64,000 bases of DNA from Chelonoidis abingdonii (GCF_003597395.2 NC_133770.1:201412992-201476991); one strand, 5' to 3'. Counted from the stretch's first letter, positions 11,790 to 24,423 are shown. The notes: generated by a model not told the origin, from the sequence alone. Numbers and translations: made by a program.

Positions 11790-14700
11790 GTGTCTTCCTC
11801 AACCTCTGGTCCTCTATCAGAGGCCTGGGAGTTTGAGGGTTCTGCGCAGTATCTTAGCTGTTCCTAGCACTGCACTCTTCTGGACAGAGAGCTCTGATGT
11901 TGTTCCGGGATTCTGGTTGGAGCCACTCACCCAGCTTAGGAAGTCACAGCCCCGAGTGCCTCCACCACCATGGGACCACTTTGGCCTTCACTTCCACATC
12001 CTCTCTAGTTCCTCTTCAGGTCCTGGTACTTCTCCAGCTTCTCATATTCCTTCTTCCTGATGTTGCTGTCACTTGGCACTGCTATATCTATCACCACCAC
12101 TGTCTTCTGCTCCTTGTCTATTACCACGATGTCTGGTTGATTGGCCAGTACCTGCCTGTCCGTCTGGATCTGGAAGTCCACAGAATCTTAGCCCTGCTAT
12201 TCTCCACAACTTTCTGTGGAATCTCCATCTGGTCTTGGGAGGGTCTAGCCCATACGCTGTGCAGTTGTTCCTGTACACAATGCCAGCCACTTGCTTGTGC
12301 TGTTCAGCGTATGCTGTTCCTGCCTGCATCTTACATCCTGCCACTAGGTGTTGGACTGTCTCTGAGGTCTCTCTGCACAGTCTGCACCTTGGGTCTCTCT
12401 AGTGTGATAGACCCCTGCTTCAATGGATCTGGTGCTCAGTCCTGTTCCTGTGCTGCTATGGTCAGTGCCTCAGTGCTGTCTTTTAGTCCAGCCCTTTCCA
12501 GCCACTGGTAGGATTTCCCAATGTCAGCCACCTCAGCTCTTGTCGATGGTACATCCCATGCAGGGTCTTGTCTGCCATGGCACTTCTTCTGCTTGGTCTT
12601 CCTCCCATGTCTGCGGCTGCCTCAGGCATTCTCTCAGCAGCTCATCTTTGGGGGCCATCTTCTGATGTACTCCTGGATGTTCCGGGTTTCGTCCAGGACA
12701 GTGGCTTTGACGCTCACCAGCACCCGCCTGCCTTCTTCTGGCTGGTATACAGTCTCTGGGTGTTGGACTTGGGTGGAAAACCTCCATGCATTGTGAGGAG
12801 CTTCCAGGTTTTCACATCGGCAGCCTCCATGTCTCCTTTGCCAGCTCACTATACCGGCAGGGTATCTGATGACCGGCAGGCGTATCTGTTGATGGCGTGG
12901 ATCTGTTCTTCCCACTGAGCTGGCTCTTCAGGACCTGTCTTATCCTTTGGTGATACTTGGATGTTGCTGTCTCCTTGCCCCTCATCGTGGTTTCCATGTG
13001 ACTGCGAAAACGCCAAGGTACTTGTAGCTGTCTGTATGTCTGCTATGTGGCCCGCTGGTAGTTTCCACCCCATCAGTCTTGACTACCTTCCCTCTCTTCA
13101 CTACCATCCGCCCAAATTCTCCCGTCCGAATGAACATCCGATATCCTCCTGTAGATCCTCGTCAGGTGGCTTAGCGAGTCGATGTCTCGTTCATTCTTAG
13201 CATACAGCTTGATGTCATCCATGTAGAGGAGGTGGCTGATGGTAGTTCCACTCCTGAACCTGTACCGTATCCAGTCCTTGTGATTATCTGGCTGAGGGGT
13301 TTAAGCCTATCGGAACAAGCGGGGACAGTGCATCACCTTGGTATATGCCGCACTTGATGGCACTTGTGCAAGCTGCCTTGAGTTGACTTCCAGTGTTGTC
13401 TTCATAGTCCATTGAGTTCTTGAGGAAGGTCCTTAGTGTCCTGTTGACTTTGTATAGCGCCAGACATTCACAGATCCACGTGTGTGGCATTGAGTCGTAG
13501 GCTCCTGTAGTCAATCCAGGCGTGCTCAGATTGGTCTGTCTAGACCTTCAGTCTTGGCGACTGCTCTGTCTATGAGCAACTGGGTTTTGAGCCTCTGTGT
13601 TGTTCCCAATGCCCTTCGAGCTGTACTCATGTATTGGCCCGTATGGTCCTGTAGCTTGGCGCTTGATGCCTGATAGGACTTTCCATGCTGTGGGAGGCAG
13701 GTTTATTGGCCGGTAGTTGGACGGTTCTGTTCCCTGGCAGGGTCTTTCATGATCAGCACTGTCCTTCCTTGTGTTAGCCAGTTTGGGTGGGAGCCTGCTG
13801 CTAGCAGCTGGTTCATCGTGCTGCTAGGTGTTCATGCACTGCTGTTATTTCTTTAGCCAGTAGGTGTGGATCATGTCTGGTCCAGGTCGTCCAGCTCTTC
13901 ATGTTCTTGACCCGCTGCTGGATGTCTTCTACTGTGATGGTGACTGGTTTCTGTTCTGGAAGATTGCTGTGCTCTGGTCTCAGGTCCTGAAGCCACTTTG
14001 CACTGGTGTTATGGATCTTCTCTTTCTCCCATATTTTCTTCCCAGTACTGTTCAGTTTCTGCTGCTGGTGGCTCTGCTGTTATTGTGTTGTTGCACTGCA
14101 GTTGGAGTACACCTTGGATGTTTCTTTGGAGAACAGGGCATTTACTTTGGCCTCTGCTTTCTCTAGTGTATCTCCTTAGCCTGATAGCCAGTGTTGGAGC
14201 CTTTGTTTAGCAGTCTCTAGGGCTTCAGACGGAGTCAGGCCCTTGTATTTTTTCAGTAGCCGTGTCTTATCCTTAATCTCTACACCCTCTGTAGTTCCAC
14301 AAGCTGACTAACTTCTCTCGAGTCGCCTTGATCTTATCCTCCAACCTCATTTCCAGGGTGGGTACATACTGTTGTTCTTCTTGATCGTGTAGCCAAGCAT
14401 CTCCAGGATTACAGAGGCTGTAGCATATACCAGTTCATTGGTTTGAGTATGGTGGAGTAGGGATGTCATGAGTTCTCTATTGGACCTTCTAACATACTAT
14501 CTGATGTACTCTCTCCACTGAGTCTTGTAATCACGCTCTGCGAAGATTGACTGTAGCTAGTTTCTCCAGATCTTATGCCTCATATCAGCTGCTGTGTCTG
14601 CAATGGAGGGGGTGGCCCAGCGGAAGTCATTCAGCTCAGCGTTGGGCTGTACATCCACTTGTTCTTCCAGGTTTCTTGAGTCTGGGATAATGTGGAGTTC

Positions 14701-15030
14701 GGTCTACATATGCTCAAGCTGTGAGAGAGCTTCCTCTTAACTATGTGAAGCATTGGGTAACAGCGTTCTTCTCAGTAAGTGTGGATGTAAGGTCTTTGTC
14801 GCATCCATAGTCCCTCATACGTTTGCATATATCCCTCTCATTAGGGTCTACTGTTGTAGTAGCATTCCATCAATTCCAGGTTCTCTTGTCTCGTCCATGA
14901 ATGGTTTGTTCCAGTAGCCCACTTATCGTCAGATTGTCCTGGTTCCTCAACATCTGGCGCGGACCTTGTTAATCCAGGTGACGTCTGAGCCGGCATGACT
15001 CTCCTCGTTCGTGTCACTCTCATATTTATA
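11790..15030 (-). pseudogene. Decayed non-LTR retrotransposon with restriction-like endonuclease (R2/R4-like)
   Basis: One LINE polyprotein reads across many frames on the minus strand. Near 14,850-15,023 is a Myb-like N-terminus with WTRQENLELMECYYNSRP. A linker around 14,340-14,700 contains ELHIIPDSRNLEEQ. The reverse transcriptase lies at about 13,200-13,514, with AYDSMPHTWI, KCGIYQGDALSPL and the catalytic YMDD at 13,214-13,225. A CCHC knuckle, CRLCRETSETVQHLVAGC, is at about 12,333-12,386. The restriction-like endonuclease core PDIVVIDKEQKTVVVID is at about 12,090-12,145, with the PD...D acidic pattern of R2/R4/NeSL/Hero-type LINEs. In-frame stops and frameshifts are frequent, so the copy is dead. 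The domain order is nearly complete. The exact clade is not settled by eye. No poly(A) tail or target duplication was seen. Confidence 0.85.
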
Positions 15031-16375
15031 TATGACTCCTACCAAGTTATGCAGAGCAATTCTGGGCTACTCAGGATGTTTTTGTCAGTGCGATAAAAGT
15101 TGAATATGGCCATAAATCTTTTGCTTAATTTCAGATGAGACTGCTTTTCCTCAACACAGCATTTCTGACATAGGAGTAGATACGTGTGTGTGGTATGCAC
15201 ACAAAGAAAGTATGACAGTGAAGAGAGAAAAAAAGATAGGCATGAAATACAGCTGCAGCCAATTGTACCCAGCATTAATTCCAGAAGAAAAATCTAATCC
15301 AATTTTTAAATGTTACTCTCTTTCGGATGACTAATATGAGGAAAGTGCCAAGAAAAGAGAGAACTGCCTAATAATTCATGCCATGAACCCAGTATCTGCG
15401 CCCATTTTAAATGAACTCCAGATTTACCCTTGACCATAGGCAATACTAGTGTCCACTGTGAATCAGGACAGACCATTACTGTATATTGATCAGTGTACAT
15501 GAAGAAGTTGTTTTGTCCTTTACAGTTCAGAAACTTTTCTTTAGGCAACAAGAAGGAAAATATATTCCATATTTCCACACTATGAGGGCAGTCTCAAAGC
15601 CAAAATGTCATTTCTAGCCTTCTTTTTTATTCTCATTTCAAAAAGAATGTTTGAGGGCTTGGGGGTTTTGGTTTGATTTTTAACTAAGTCTCTGTCACAT
15701 CAGCACCAACTATATGTCCAGATCTGCAGGATGTTCATCCATCACGGGGAAACAGGATCAATGTCTAAAAGATAGCTCCTGAAACTAGAGGCTAGGAAGG
15801 ATGATGGATGACATAACTGATATCACTTCTTTAGCGGGGGTAAAAGAAGAGCAGGGGTTCTGTGTGGGTGACATAGGATGAAAACAGCTTTCATCTTTTC
15901 TGATCTGGAGTGAGCTGAGCATGGGAAGCTACAAGTGCAATAACTGTCATTTTGGGATCTTCAGGGATTGAACAGAGGTCCTCCAGAGCTAACATCATTA
16001 GTCAGTATAGTTGAGCTAGTCTGGAGATATAGCACTCATGTTTAGAGCTGACTGAGAAACAGATTTCCTGTCTCCTGAGAATTTTCAAGATTTCAGTTTT
16101 TTCCCATCTTAAACTGAAAAAAAATAAAATCTAGAAAAATTGTATATATCAAAATTAAAACATTTGTTTGTTGGACTATATTTTAGTGACTTTGCTCCAG
16201 AATGCTAGATTTGTGACTGGGAATGGAAACTTATATAAATATGTTTCCTAGTAGGCCAAGATTTTTAAAGTGCATTATTTGCCAAGGTTGTTATCTCACA
16301 TGGTTGCTATCTTGAGAGTTCATTATGTTGGGGAGTTTCTGTACTATACATTTTAATTATTATAATTAATTTTTA
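15031..16375. other. Gene-free sequence between two LINEs
   Basis: No domain or repeat family recognised in the 1.3 kb. Short frames at 15,039-15,275 and 15,306-15,578 (minus) have no supported homology. Confidence 0.45.
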
Positions 16376-16377
16376 CA

Positions 16378-17640
16378 TAAGAATGGTCACACTGGGTCAG
16401 ACCAATGGTCCATATAGCCCAGTATCTTGTCTTCCAACAGTGGTCAAGGTCAGGTGCTTCAGAGGGAATGAACAGAACAGGTAATCATCAAGTGATCCAT
16501 TCCATTACCCATTCCCAGCTTCTGGCAAACAGGCTAGGGACACTCAGAGCATGGTATTGCATTCCCTTCCCATCCTGGCTAATAGCCACTGATGGACCTA
16601 TTCTCCAAGAATTTATATAGTTCTTTTTTTAATCCTGTTATAGTTTTGGTCTTCACAGTATCCCCTGGCAAAGAGTTCCACAGGTTGACTTTATGTTGTG
16701 TGAAGAAGTTTTGTTTTTTTAAAACCTGCTGCCTATTAATTTCATTGGGTGACTGCTAGTTCTTGTGTTATGTGAAGGATTAAATAAAATTTCTTTATTC
16801 ACTTTCTTCACACCAGTCAAGATTTTATAGACCTCTATCATATTCCCCCTTAGTCATCTCTTTCTAAGCTGAAAATTCCCGTCATTTTAATTTCTCCTCC
16901 TTTTCATTACCCATAATCATTTTAGTTGCCCATCTCTGTACCTTTTCCAATTTCCCAAGATATCTGATTTTTGGGATGGGGTGAACCAGATCTCCACACA
17001 CTATTCAAGGTGGTGCATGTATCAATGGATTTTTACAGAGGCAATATTGAATTTTGTCTATTACCTATCGCCTTTCTTAATGATTCCCGCATGCTGTTTG
17101 CCTTGTTTTGACTGCCCGCTTTCAATTGAGTGATGTTTTCAAGAGAACTATCCAGCAATGACTCTAAGATCTTCTTTCTTGTGTTAACAGCTAATTTAGA
17201 CTCCATCATTTTGTATGTATAGTTGAGATTCTTTTCCAATGTGCATTATTTTGCATTTATCAACATTGAATTTCATCTGCCATTTTGTTGCCCAGTCATC
17301 CAGTTTTGTGAGATCCCTTTGTAATTCTTTGCAGTCTGCCTGGGAGTTAATTATCTTGAATAATTTTGTATCATCTGCAAATTTTGCCACCTCATTGTTT
17401 ACCCATTTTTCTAGATCATTTATGAATATGTTGAACAGTAATGATTCCAGAACCGACCCATCAGTGGTGACTATTTATCGCTCTCCATTCTGAAAACTGA
17501 TAATCTATTCCTACCCTTTGTTTCCCATCTTTTAACCAGTTACTGATCCATGAGAGGACTTCCCTCTTATCCCATGATGGCTTACTTTTGAAAAGTCTAT
17601 TTAAATTAAATACATTTTTATATCTATATCTATCTATCTA
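16378..17640 (-). pseudogene. CR1 LINE, 5'-truncated, minus strand
   Basis: This is the 3' part of a chicken-repeat-1 LINE. On the minus strand it encodes the end of the reverse transcriptase and the downstream thumb region. KFADDTKLFKII (catalytic FADD box) and KWQMKFNVDKCKIMHIGK are near 17,240-17,390. YTYKMMESKLAVNTRKK and ENITQLKAGSQNKANSM follow near 17,060-17,210, with stops and frameshifts between blocks. The 3' untranslated end (plus-strand text GGTCACACTGGGTCAGACC) lies at about 16,384. The endonuclease and most of the polymerase are missing, as in most CR1 copies. The 5' break sits beside a TATC microsatellite. Confidence 0.92.
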
Positions 17641-17645
17641 TCTAT
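17617..17645. repeat. (TATC)n microsatellite
   Basis: TATATCTATATCTATCTATC-type tandem repeat at the 5' break of the CR1 copy. It is probably the insertion target or a later expansion. Confidence 0.8.
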
Positions 17646-17839
17646 TAGAAATCTAGACCTGTTATGTGTTTTGGTGTAACTTGCATTATCCTTATGTTAA
17701 TTTTGCATTATCCTAACAAAACATTTACTTTATTCGTATCTCTTTTATATATCTCATCGGCCCTGACACACACACCCCGTAAATTTGAACACCCTCCCCC
17801 ACATTTCAATTCCTGGGGAAACCACTGGTTGAGGATGTT

Positions 17840-20335
17840 AAACTGATTCTCCTCAGAATGTCTGCCTGGATGCACCCATTTGATGACAATTTACTCCTAG
17901 ATAGGTGAAATTATCTACAACTTCCATAGTTTGTCAAGCAGCACAGATATCTTGTATCACAATTTTTGCATCAATGCTCCAGATTCTTGTTTTTGACCAA
18001 GAAATCCTTAGTCCAAGGGTAGCTGCCACATGCTGGAAGCTGTTTAGTGTATCTTTAAGGTCATTTGCATCCTAGCCAAAGAGGATGATATAATTTCTAT
18101 AATCCAGGTCAATAAAAGGCATTATGATGACAGTTATAATGGTATTTGTGGAGATATGTTCAAGGAGCTGTGCAACAGAACAGAGCTGGGACCAGGACAT
18201 ATCCCTACTTCACTCTGTGTAAAACCTGTCATCTCGTATGGGTGTCTCATCACATCTAAACTCCTGGGTCATTATCTAGATCTTGAATTAACTTCAAGAG
18301 GATGTCAGGAATGCCTGTGTCTTGTAGGGCCTTCCAGAAGGCAGCTTTATTGACAGAACTGAAGGCTGTTTTTAGATCTACATATGTTGCAGTCAAAGGA
18401 CGATTGAATTCGTGATTGTTCTCAGATAAAAGATATAGAGTAAGTATAGCATTCATTGAAGATTGCCTGGCATTGAGGTCTCATTGTTCTGGTTGATGAT
18501 GTTTCACAAGGAGAGGCTGGAGCCAGACAAGTAAGACATGTGTAACAACATTTCTGGGAAGCGAAAGCAGAGTTATTGGCCTGCAGCTGCTGAACTCAGT
18601 GCATGGGCCTTTTCCCTTTTCCATTCCACTGGTACATTTCCAGTAGTCCAAGCCCAGACAAAAAGTTGGTGTGAAGCTACAATTACAGGCTCTATGGTAC
18701 AGCTCAGAAGTTCAGATGTTATGCTTGCCTGCTTCACAGTTTATTTTTTATGGTAGAACAAACGTCTTCAAAGGTAGGTACACCTATTCATGTTTCAGGG
18801 CCAGGGATTGCCTCTGCTACAAATGAGTCCAAATCTGGGCATAGAGCTGCTTTAGAATGGCTAAGTTCTTATAGTATTCTTCCATCTTTACAAGAATTCT
18901 TCTTGGGCTGCACATGTTTTGCCATCAGCTTTATTTATCAGCATAAACCCCATGCGCTGTCCAGTTCTGGATCAAAGTGATTGAAGAGCTTTAAATGAAG
19001 GCCATGATTTATTCAATCTTATTCTCTCTTCTCTTTTTCCCAAGTTCTCAAAATTAGCTTTATGATCCACTTTTTCTCTTGCTGGCAAAATACTTTGTAA
19101 ATATTTCCATTCAGCGGCATCATTGCATTCCCTAGCTTCAAATTTCTTTTGAAGAATTTGAAATGTCTCAATAGATAGCCCAGGGCATTGACTTTAGCAT
19201 TCCAGTGTAGGGGTGGCATCTATGGCTTCTTGGATGACTGTGCTTATGACAGTCCAAGGTAAATCTATGTTGTTTGTGGGAGCGCCAAGTGCATCGAATT
19301 TGTTATGCGCTATGATGAGTACTTGTTAGAAAGCACTGAATTCTCACAGATACATTATTCCTTATGTGTCATAATAGGCTCACTCGTATGTTGAAATTAG
19401 GGGTAGTCACCATTTTAACAACAAAGAGACAATGGTCAGTATTTGCTGGGTCTTCTGCACTTCTGTAGACCTGATATGACTTTATTATAGTATGATTCTG
19501 GACCAATATATGATCCATCTCCTTCCTTATCTGGCCTTCATTGAATATCCAAGTTTACCAATGCATATAAAAACACCTGAATCAACAGGCAAAGATGGTG
19601 ATATGATGAAAAGCACAAAAGAAGAGAAATCTCACAGTTATCATTTATTGTTCCAGAGCAGAATGATCTGAGAATAGTCTCAAAGCCATTTCTGGGACAA
19701 CTTGGTGTTCCACTCATATTTCCAACTCTAAGTTTGTCATGCAGAGGAACAGATTACATCACTGTTTCCAGTTGCTGATAGAAGTAATCTTTATCAGTGT
19801 CGATGGCATCCTTGATGGGAGCATAGGCTACAATGACGGACAGCTGCTTATGTTGATGGATCAAACTGGCATATGGCAGTCAATCAGAAATAGGGTGCCA
19901 CCTTGAGAGTGATTTATTAAAGGGTGGATGGAGGACAAACGTCACCCTGTTTATGTAGCTGGTTCCTCCAGTGTACAATAAATTTGCATCCTCCAAAGAA
20001 TGTTGAACATTTTTTATGAGTCTCACCTCCATTACCCCAGCAACTTCAATGTTGTATCATTTCAACTCCCTGACTTAAAAAACCTAGTAGCTGACCTCAT
20101 TTAGGGTTAGTACATTACAGGTAGCTAATCTGGTGGCTTTTCTTGTGAATACCATAGGCAGTGTGGAGTTCAGCCTAAAGTGTGGACTATGCCACCAATT
20201 TTCTTGGGGTAGAATCCTGAAATTTTCTTTGTCAAGACCAGGCTCTTCAGCTGTAGAGTCCTGCAATTCACTGTGAGCACCTCAGCAAATTGGAATTAAA
20301 TTCAGCCCCTGCAGTTCTTTTCTCTCAGGGGCATT
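17840..20335 (-). pseudogene. Decayed LINE with APE-type endonuclease (RTE-like), minus strand
   Basis: The product would be a LINE endonuclease plus reverse transcriptase. The 5' end near 20,084-20,170 encodes ATRLATCNVLTLNE, the first box of the exonuclease III-like endonuclease. Further along, near 19,790-19,870, comes QLSVIVAYAPIKDAIDTDKD, another endonuclease box. RT motif A is at 18,256-18,456: EFNRPLTATYVDLKTAFSSV, then GIPDILLKLIQDL. The expected DYADD-type box near 18,100 reads DLDYRNYIILFG, so both catalytic aspartates are lost. EVVDNFTYLGVN near 17,890-17,930 is the post-RT box. Many stops; the 3' end is truncated. The RTE-like label is inferred from motif text; another APE-type clade is possible. 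Confidence 0.75.
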
Positions 20336-20339
20336 GGTA

Positions 20340-20712
20340 GGGATCACCAGTGACCAGCCAATGCCCCGTCATAAAGCAGAGTATTATTTATTCAGAACAA
20401 AAGCATTTCAGATAAAACATTTCTTAAAACAATTAACATCTTATACATTTACCTAGCTTACCAGGTTGCACCCATCTTCCCCATGAATGCCCTGGCTGGT
20501 CTAAAATACTTCAGGTCCTCACACAAGGCCTGGTTCTGTTGGTCATAGTCTCATACCTATCAGTTCTCAGATGGTGTGAGAGGCCATCTGACTCCCAGAT
20601 CAGAGCTAGTATTTGTATACACATTATCAAGGTGTTGGTCTTCTTAGGCTTCTTGAACCAAGTCAATCCAATCTATGAGCTTCCTCCTCAGGGAGGGGGT
20701 CTCGACTTGTTA
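20340..20712 (-). repeat. Possible older LTR fragment flanking the solo LTR
   Basis: The text around TTATTTATTCAGAACAAAAG and the sequence after 21,588 resemble the two halves of another turtle LTR, into which the solo LTR at 20,718-21,582 would have inserted. No termini were identified, so this is tentative. Confidence 0.3.
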
Positions 20713-20717
20713 GCTGT

Positions 20718-21582
20718 TGTCATAAACAGATGGTTAAGGGTTAATGTCTCTTTTTCCTGTAAAGAGTTAAGAAGCTCAGTAAACCTGGCTGAAACCTGAT
20801 CAGAGAACCAATACGAGGACAAGATACCTTCAAATCGTGGTGGAGGGAAGTCTTTGTTTGTGCTTTTTGTGTTGTTCGTTGTTTGCTCTAGAGACTGAGA
20901 GAGACAGGACATCATTCCAGGCTTTCCCAATCTTTCTGAATCAGTCTTTCATGTTTCAAAGTAGTAAGCAACATGGATTAGTCTTATGTTTGTTTCCTCA
21001 ACTTGTAAATGGTCTTTTTGCTGGAAGGATTTTTACCTCTGTTTGCTGTAACTTTGAATCTAAGGCTGGGGGGTGGGGGGTCCCTCTAGTCTATATGAAT
21101 CTGAGTACCCTGTAAAGCATTTTCCATCCTGATTTTACAGAGATAATTTTTACTTTTTTTCTTTCTTTAATTAAAAGCTTTCTTTTTAAGAACCTGATTG
21201 ATTTTTCCTTGTTTTGGAATCCTAGGGATTGAGTCTAAACTCACCAGGGATTGTGGGGGGGAAAGGAGGGGGATGGTTAATTCCTCTTTGTTTTAAGATC
21301 CAAGGAATTTGGATCTGTGTAAGCCTCTCAAGACAACCCAGGGAGGGGAGAGTCTGGGAGAAAAAGGAGGGGGATGGTTAATTTCTCCTTGTTTTAAGAC
21401 CCAAGGGGTTTGGGATTTGTGTTCCCCAGGGAAGGTTTTGGGAGAACAGAAAGTGTGCCAGACACTATATTCTGGCTGGTGGCAGCATTACCAGATCTAA
21501 GCTAGGAATTAAGCTTAAAAGTGATCATGCAGGTCCCCACTTCTTGAACTCTAAAGTTCAAAGTGGGGAAAAAACCTTGACA
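20718..21582 (+). repeat. Solo LTR with 5-bp target duplication
   Basis: The element starts TGTCATAAACAGATGG and ends AAAAACCTTGACA (TG...CA), 865 bp. It is bounded by GCTGT at 20,713-20,717 and again at 21,583-21,587. TTAATTAAAAGCTTTC near 21,168 may be the polyadenylation region. It contains a tandem duplication: GGAGGGGGATGGTTAATT occurs at about 21,266 and again at about 21,366, each followed by TTGTTTTAAGA(T/C)CCAAGG. No gag, pol or env sequence adjoins it, so it is a recombined solo LTR. Confidence 0.85.
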
Positions 21583-21587
21583 GCTGT

Positions 21588-23552
21588 ATTGTTTCAATAT
21601 TGGGAACTTGCATTAATTACCCTACCTTGACTTAAGTTCCTGCAGAGAGCATTGCTTATCTGACCCATTTAACCAGAAATGCAATTATTAGCAAGCCCAT
21701 ATGGGCTAATTCATAACATTTACGATATGAATACAATAGTTTCTGAATAGTCTATGAATCCATAGCATCTGTCACATCTCAATACAATAATCTTTGAATA
21801 TTCCATGGTTCTATTGCATCTGTCTTTCTGTACTTCATTGAAAACATAGAAATCCCAGCTGTTCAATACTGCATAGAAGTATTTGCTAACTCTAGTTCTT
21901 TGTAAGACATCAGGCCTTAAAAGCACATAATTCTCATTACCCTCTTGCCTTTTCTTCCTCAGTTCAGTTTTAACCTCTGTTTAGTGACTGCTATCTGGAG
22001 AATTGTTACAGCTGGAATCAAACCCATATCCCCCATGGGAAAGCTCTCTCCTTCTGCTTCCAAATGGTATAAACTTCAAGTGTAAGCTCTAACACTAGGA
22101 GTTCATGAGAATATTGAATGCTAAAATCATGTCAGAATTTAAGGGAAGGAGAGTGGAAGCAATGTTGTAAATTACAATGCACTCATTTTAAAGCGTGAAC
22201 TCACTAAAATAATTAGCAATGATACCTCATGTTATGAGGCAGCTGCAATGGCCACATGAAGTTGCATGGAAAAAATATTTGGATGTGGGGGAAAATATAA
22301 TCCCCAAAGTACACTTAATGAGGACATTGACCCTCCTTTAAAACACAGAAACTACAGTTGCTTATGACAGCAGCAGTAGTGGGGGAGGGGGGGCGGGGAA
22401 CCCTCTGCATTGCAGGCTTTGTTGGGAAAGGTACAAATATTAACCTTTGTTTTGTGGAACTGCTGAGATTTTACATTGAGATTCAGTAAGAAAAATATTG
22501 AAAACAGAATCAAGGCCCCTATTCTGCAGCCATTATTTGGCAGTAGAACTATTCATATGAGTAAACGCTACTCAGTGCAAAAAAAGTATGTAGCATCTGG
22601 CCCTAAATTAAGTGACCCACATGTTTTATGGTCAACGTTTTGTGATTTTTCCCTGGACCAGAAATAGACTAGTACAAAATGTTTTCAGGACCAGAACATA
22701 TTCTAAGCACTGTTTCTGCACCCGTGAGCAGCTCAAATTTATGCTACTCTCTGAATTCTAGCAGGATAACTTTCATTCAGTTTTACCATTATCACCACTT
22801 ATCTGCTCACAGTAGCCACAAGTTCAAAGCTATCTACAATATCCAGGACCAGCAATTAAATTGGATGTGTGTCTATACTGCAATGTGGGAGGAAGGCAAA
22901 ATACATGCATTAGGGAGGTGGTATCTCCACTGTGAGATTGTAGTAAAGCATCCTGTGCTATGACTCAGCCAGTCCACCCAATTTTTGCTGGTACTTTGCG
23001 AAGCTATATTGTTTCCTAGTAAAGTAGGCGGTTTGTGGAAGTTTATGTAAGAAAGTAAGAAAGTTTTCATTTTAGAGAAAAATGTTCCTGAGGCTGATTA
23101 CTTCTCAAAAAATCTGGCTTGTCATTTTTTTGGATAGGACAAAGGAGAATTAGTTGAGAGGTCAAATCTCAGTCATATTTTGGGGGACTTGAGCATTGTA
23201 GTGATGCAGCTTTAGAGCTTGTTAAGGATCAGGTTTTATTTCAATTTTATTTTTTGCAGGAAATAACAAAAGCATTAGTAGTGTTCCCACATGGAAATGG
23301 ATGTAAGTTATTAGTACTGTATAGGGGAGAAAAAAATCAGTAGGTAAAAAATAAAATGGCTTTCTCAGAACAACTGATGCTCCAGGTCATAGGCTACAGT
23401 GTCCACAGAGTGAAATGAGACTCATTTCTCTCTTGAGAAGCCATTGGCACAGCCCAGAAAACCCCCCACAAGCACTGTAAATTGGATATGTTAAGGTTTA
23501 ATTAGTCAATCAATTTTCTTAAAAAGGAAAAATGCGGCACCCTCACCTGAAG
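21588..23552. other. Gene-free sequence with one short palindromic repeat
   Basis: No coding region supported. At about 22,513-22,612 the ends AAGGCCCCTATTCTGCAGCC and GTAGCATCTGGCCCTA are inverse-like, with a central CATATGAGTAAACGC. This fits the same class of snap-back repeats seen at 3,411. A G-run (GGGGGAGGGGGGGCGGGG) lies at about 22,381. Confidence 0.4.
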
Positions 23553-23752
23553 GCTTGTCTATACATTAGTCTGTACTAGAGGGGTATAAATTCCAGTGCG
23601 TGCTAGCATATTGTGCACTAATTGGTCCCTGGGCCCTGCACACTAAAAGTTCCTTACTGAGCATTAATGTAACCACAAAGGCCAGTTAGCGTGTGACATG
23701 CTAGTGTACACCTCTCTAGGGCAGACTAATGCACCATACAGACAAGCCCTGA
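23553..23752. mobile_element. MITE with well-preserved terminal inverted repeats
   Basis: The left end is AGGCTTGTCTATACATTAGTC and the right end is GACTAATGCACCATACAGACAAGCCCT. Reverse-complemented, the right end gives AGGGCTTGTCTGTATGG and then a shared ATTAGTC. Internal phrases also pair (AGTCTGTACTAGAGGGG near the left, CTCTCTAGGGCAGACT near the right), so the ends can fold back for about 45 bases. No coding capacity. The target duplication is uncertain because CTGA occurs beside both ends. Confidence 0.75.
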
Positions 23753-24145
23753 GGGAGTAGGGCTGAGATGGAAAAGAGCAAGGCAGAATTTTAGAGCTTG
23801 CGTTTTAGTAACACTTTGTACTATTTATTTATTTTATGTTAAAGTCTATGACTTTGTGCCACACTGCAAGAAGCAGCTGCAGTAGTTATCAGCACTTCAA
23901 AGGGTCATGAAAGTGCATACCATCAACTGCAGGCCAGTCAAATTGACAAGGAAGCAGCAGCCTGTCAGAGGCTGAAAGGAGAGGTGGGAGATAGTGAATG
24001 AGTGAGTTAAAGAGTGAGAAGATAGGAGAAAAAGTGGGTTATAGCACTTAGCTCAATGACATATGAAATCTGAAGCTAAATTTTTAAAGTTAGGAATTGA
24101 AAGTCAGGCTGCCCAACAAGGAGTTAGAGTCAGACAACTAGCTGA
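23753..24145. other. No recognised feature
   Basis: About 390 bp between two MITEs. No motif or repeat recognised. Confidence 0.4.
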
Positions 24146-24423
24146 GGGCAGGTCTACACTTAAAAAACCACAGCAGCGCAGCTATACCGGTGCTGCTGCA
24201 CCACTCTAGCATTTCAGAGAAGACGTTAGTAAACTGACAGGGGAGCTTCTCTTGTTGGCGCAGTTAATCCACCTCCGCCAGAGCTAGTAGCCATGTCGAT
24301 GTGAGAAGCCTTTCCATTGACATAGTGTTGTCTACACTGGGGGTTAGTTGCTCTGGAGGTTGATTTTTCACCCGCTCAAGTGACATAGTTATACCAAAAT
24401 AAGTTTGTATCGTAGACCTGGCC
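24146..24423. mobile_element. MITE with inverted ends (GGCAGGTCTACAC / GTAGACCTGGCC)
   Basis: The left end is GGGCAGGTCTACACTTAAAA. The right end ATAAGTTTGTATCGTAGACCTGGCC reverse-complements to GGCCAGGTCTACGATACAAA, giving an inverted pair of about 15 bases. TGA (extendable to CTGAG) lies on both sides, compatible with a short 3- to 5-bp target duplication of the PIF/Harbinger type. About 278 bp, non-coding. Confidence 0.65.

Noticed and set aside
11897..12511. 204-residue plus-strand frame, Leu/Ser/Cys-rich
   Set aside because: It is the antisense shadow of the LINE endonuclease and CCHC region on the minus strand.
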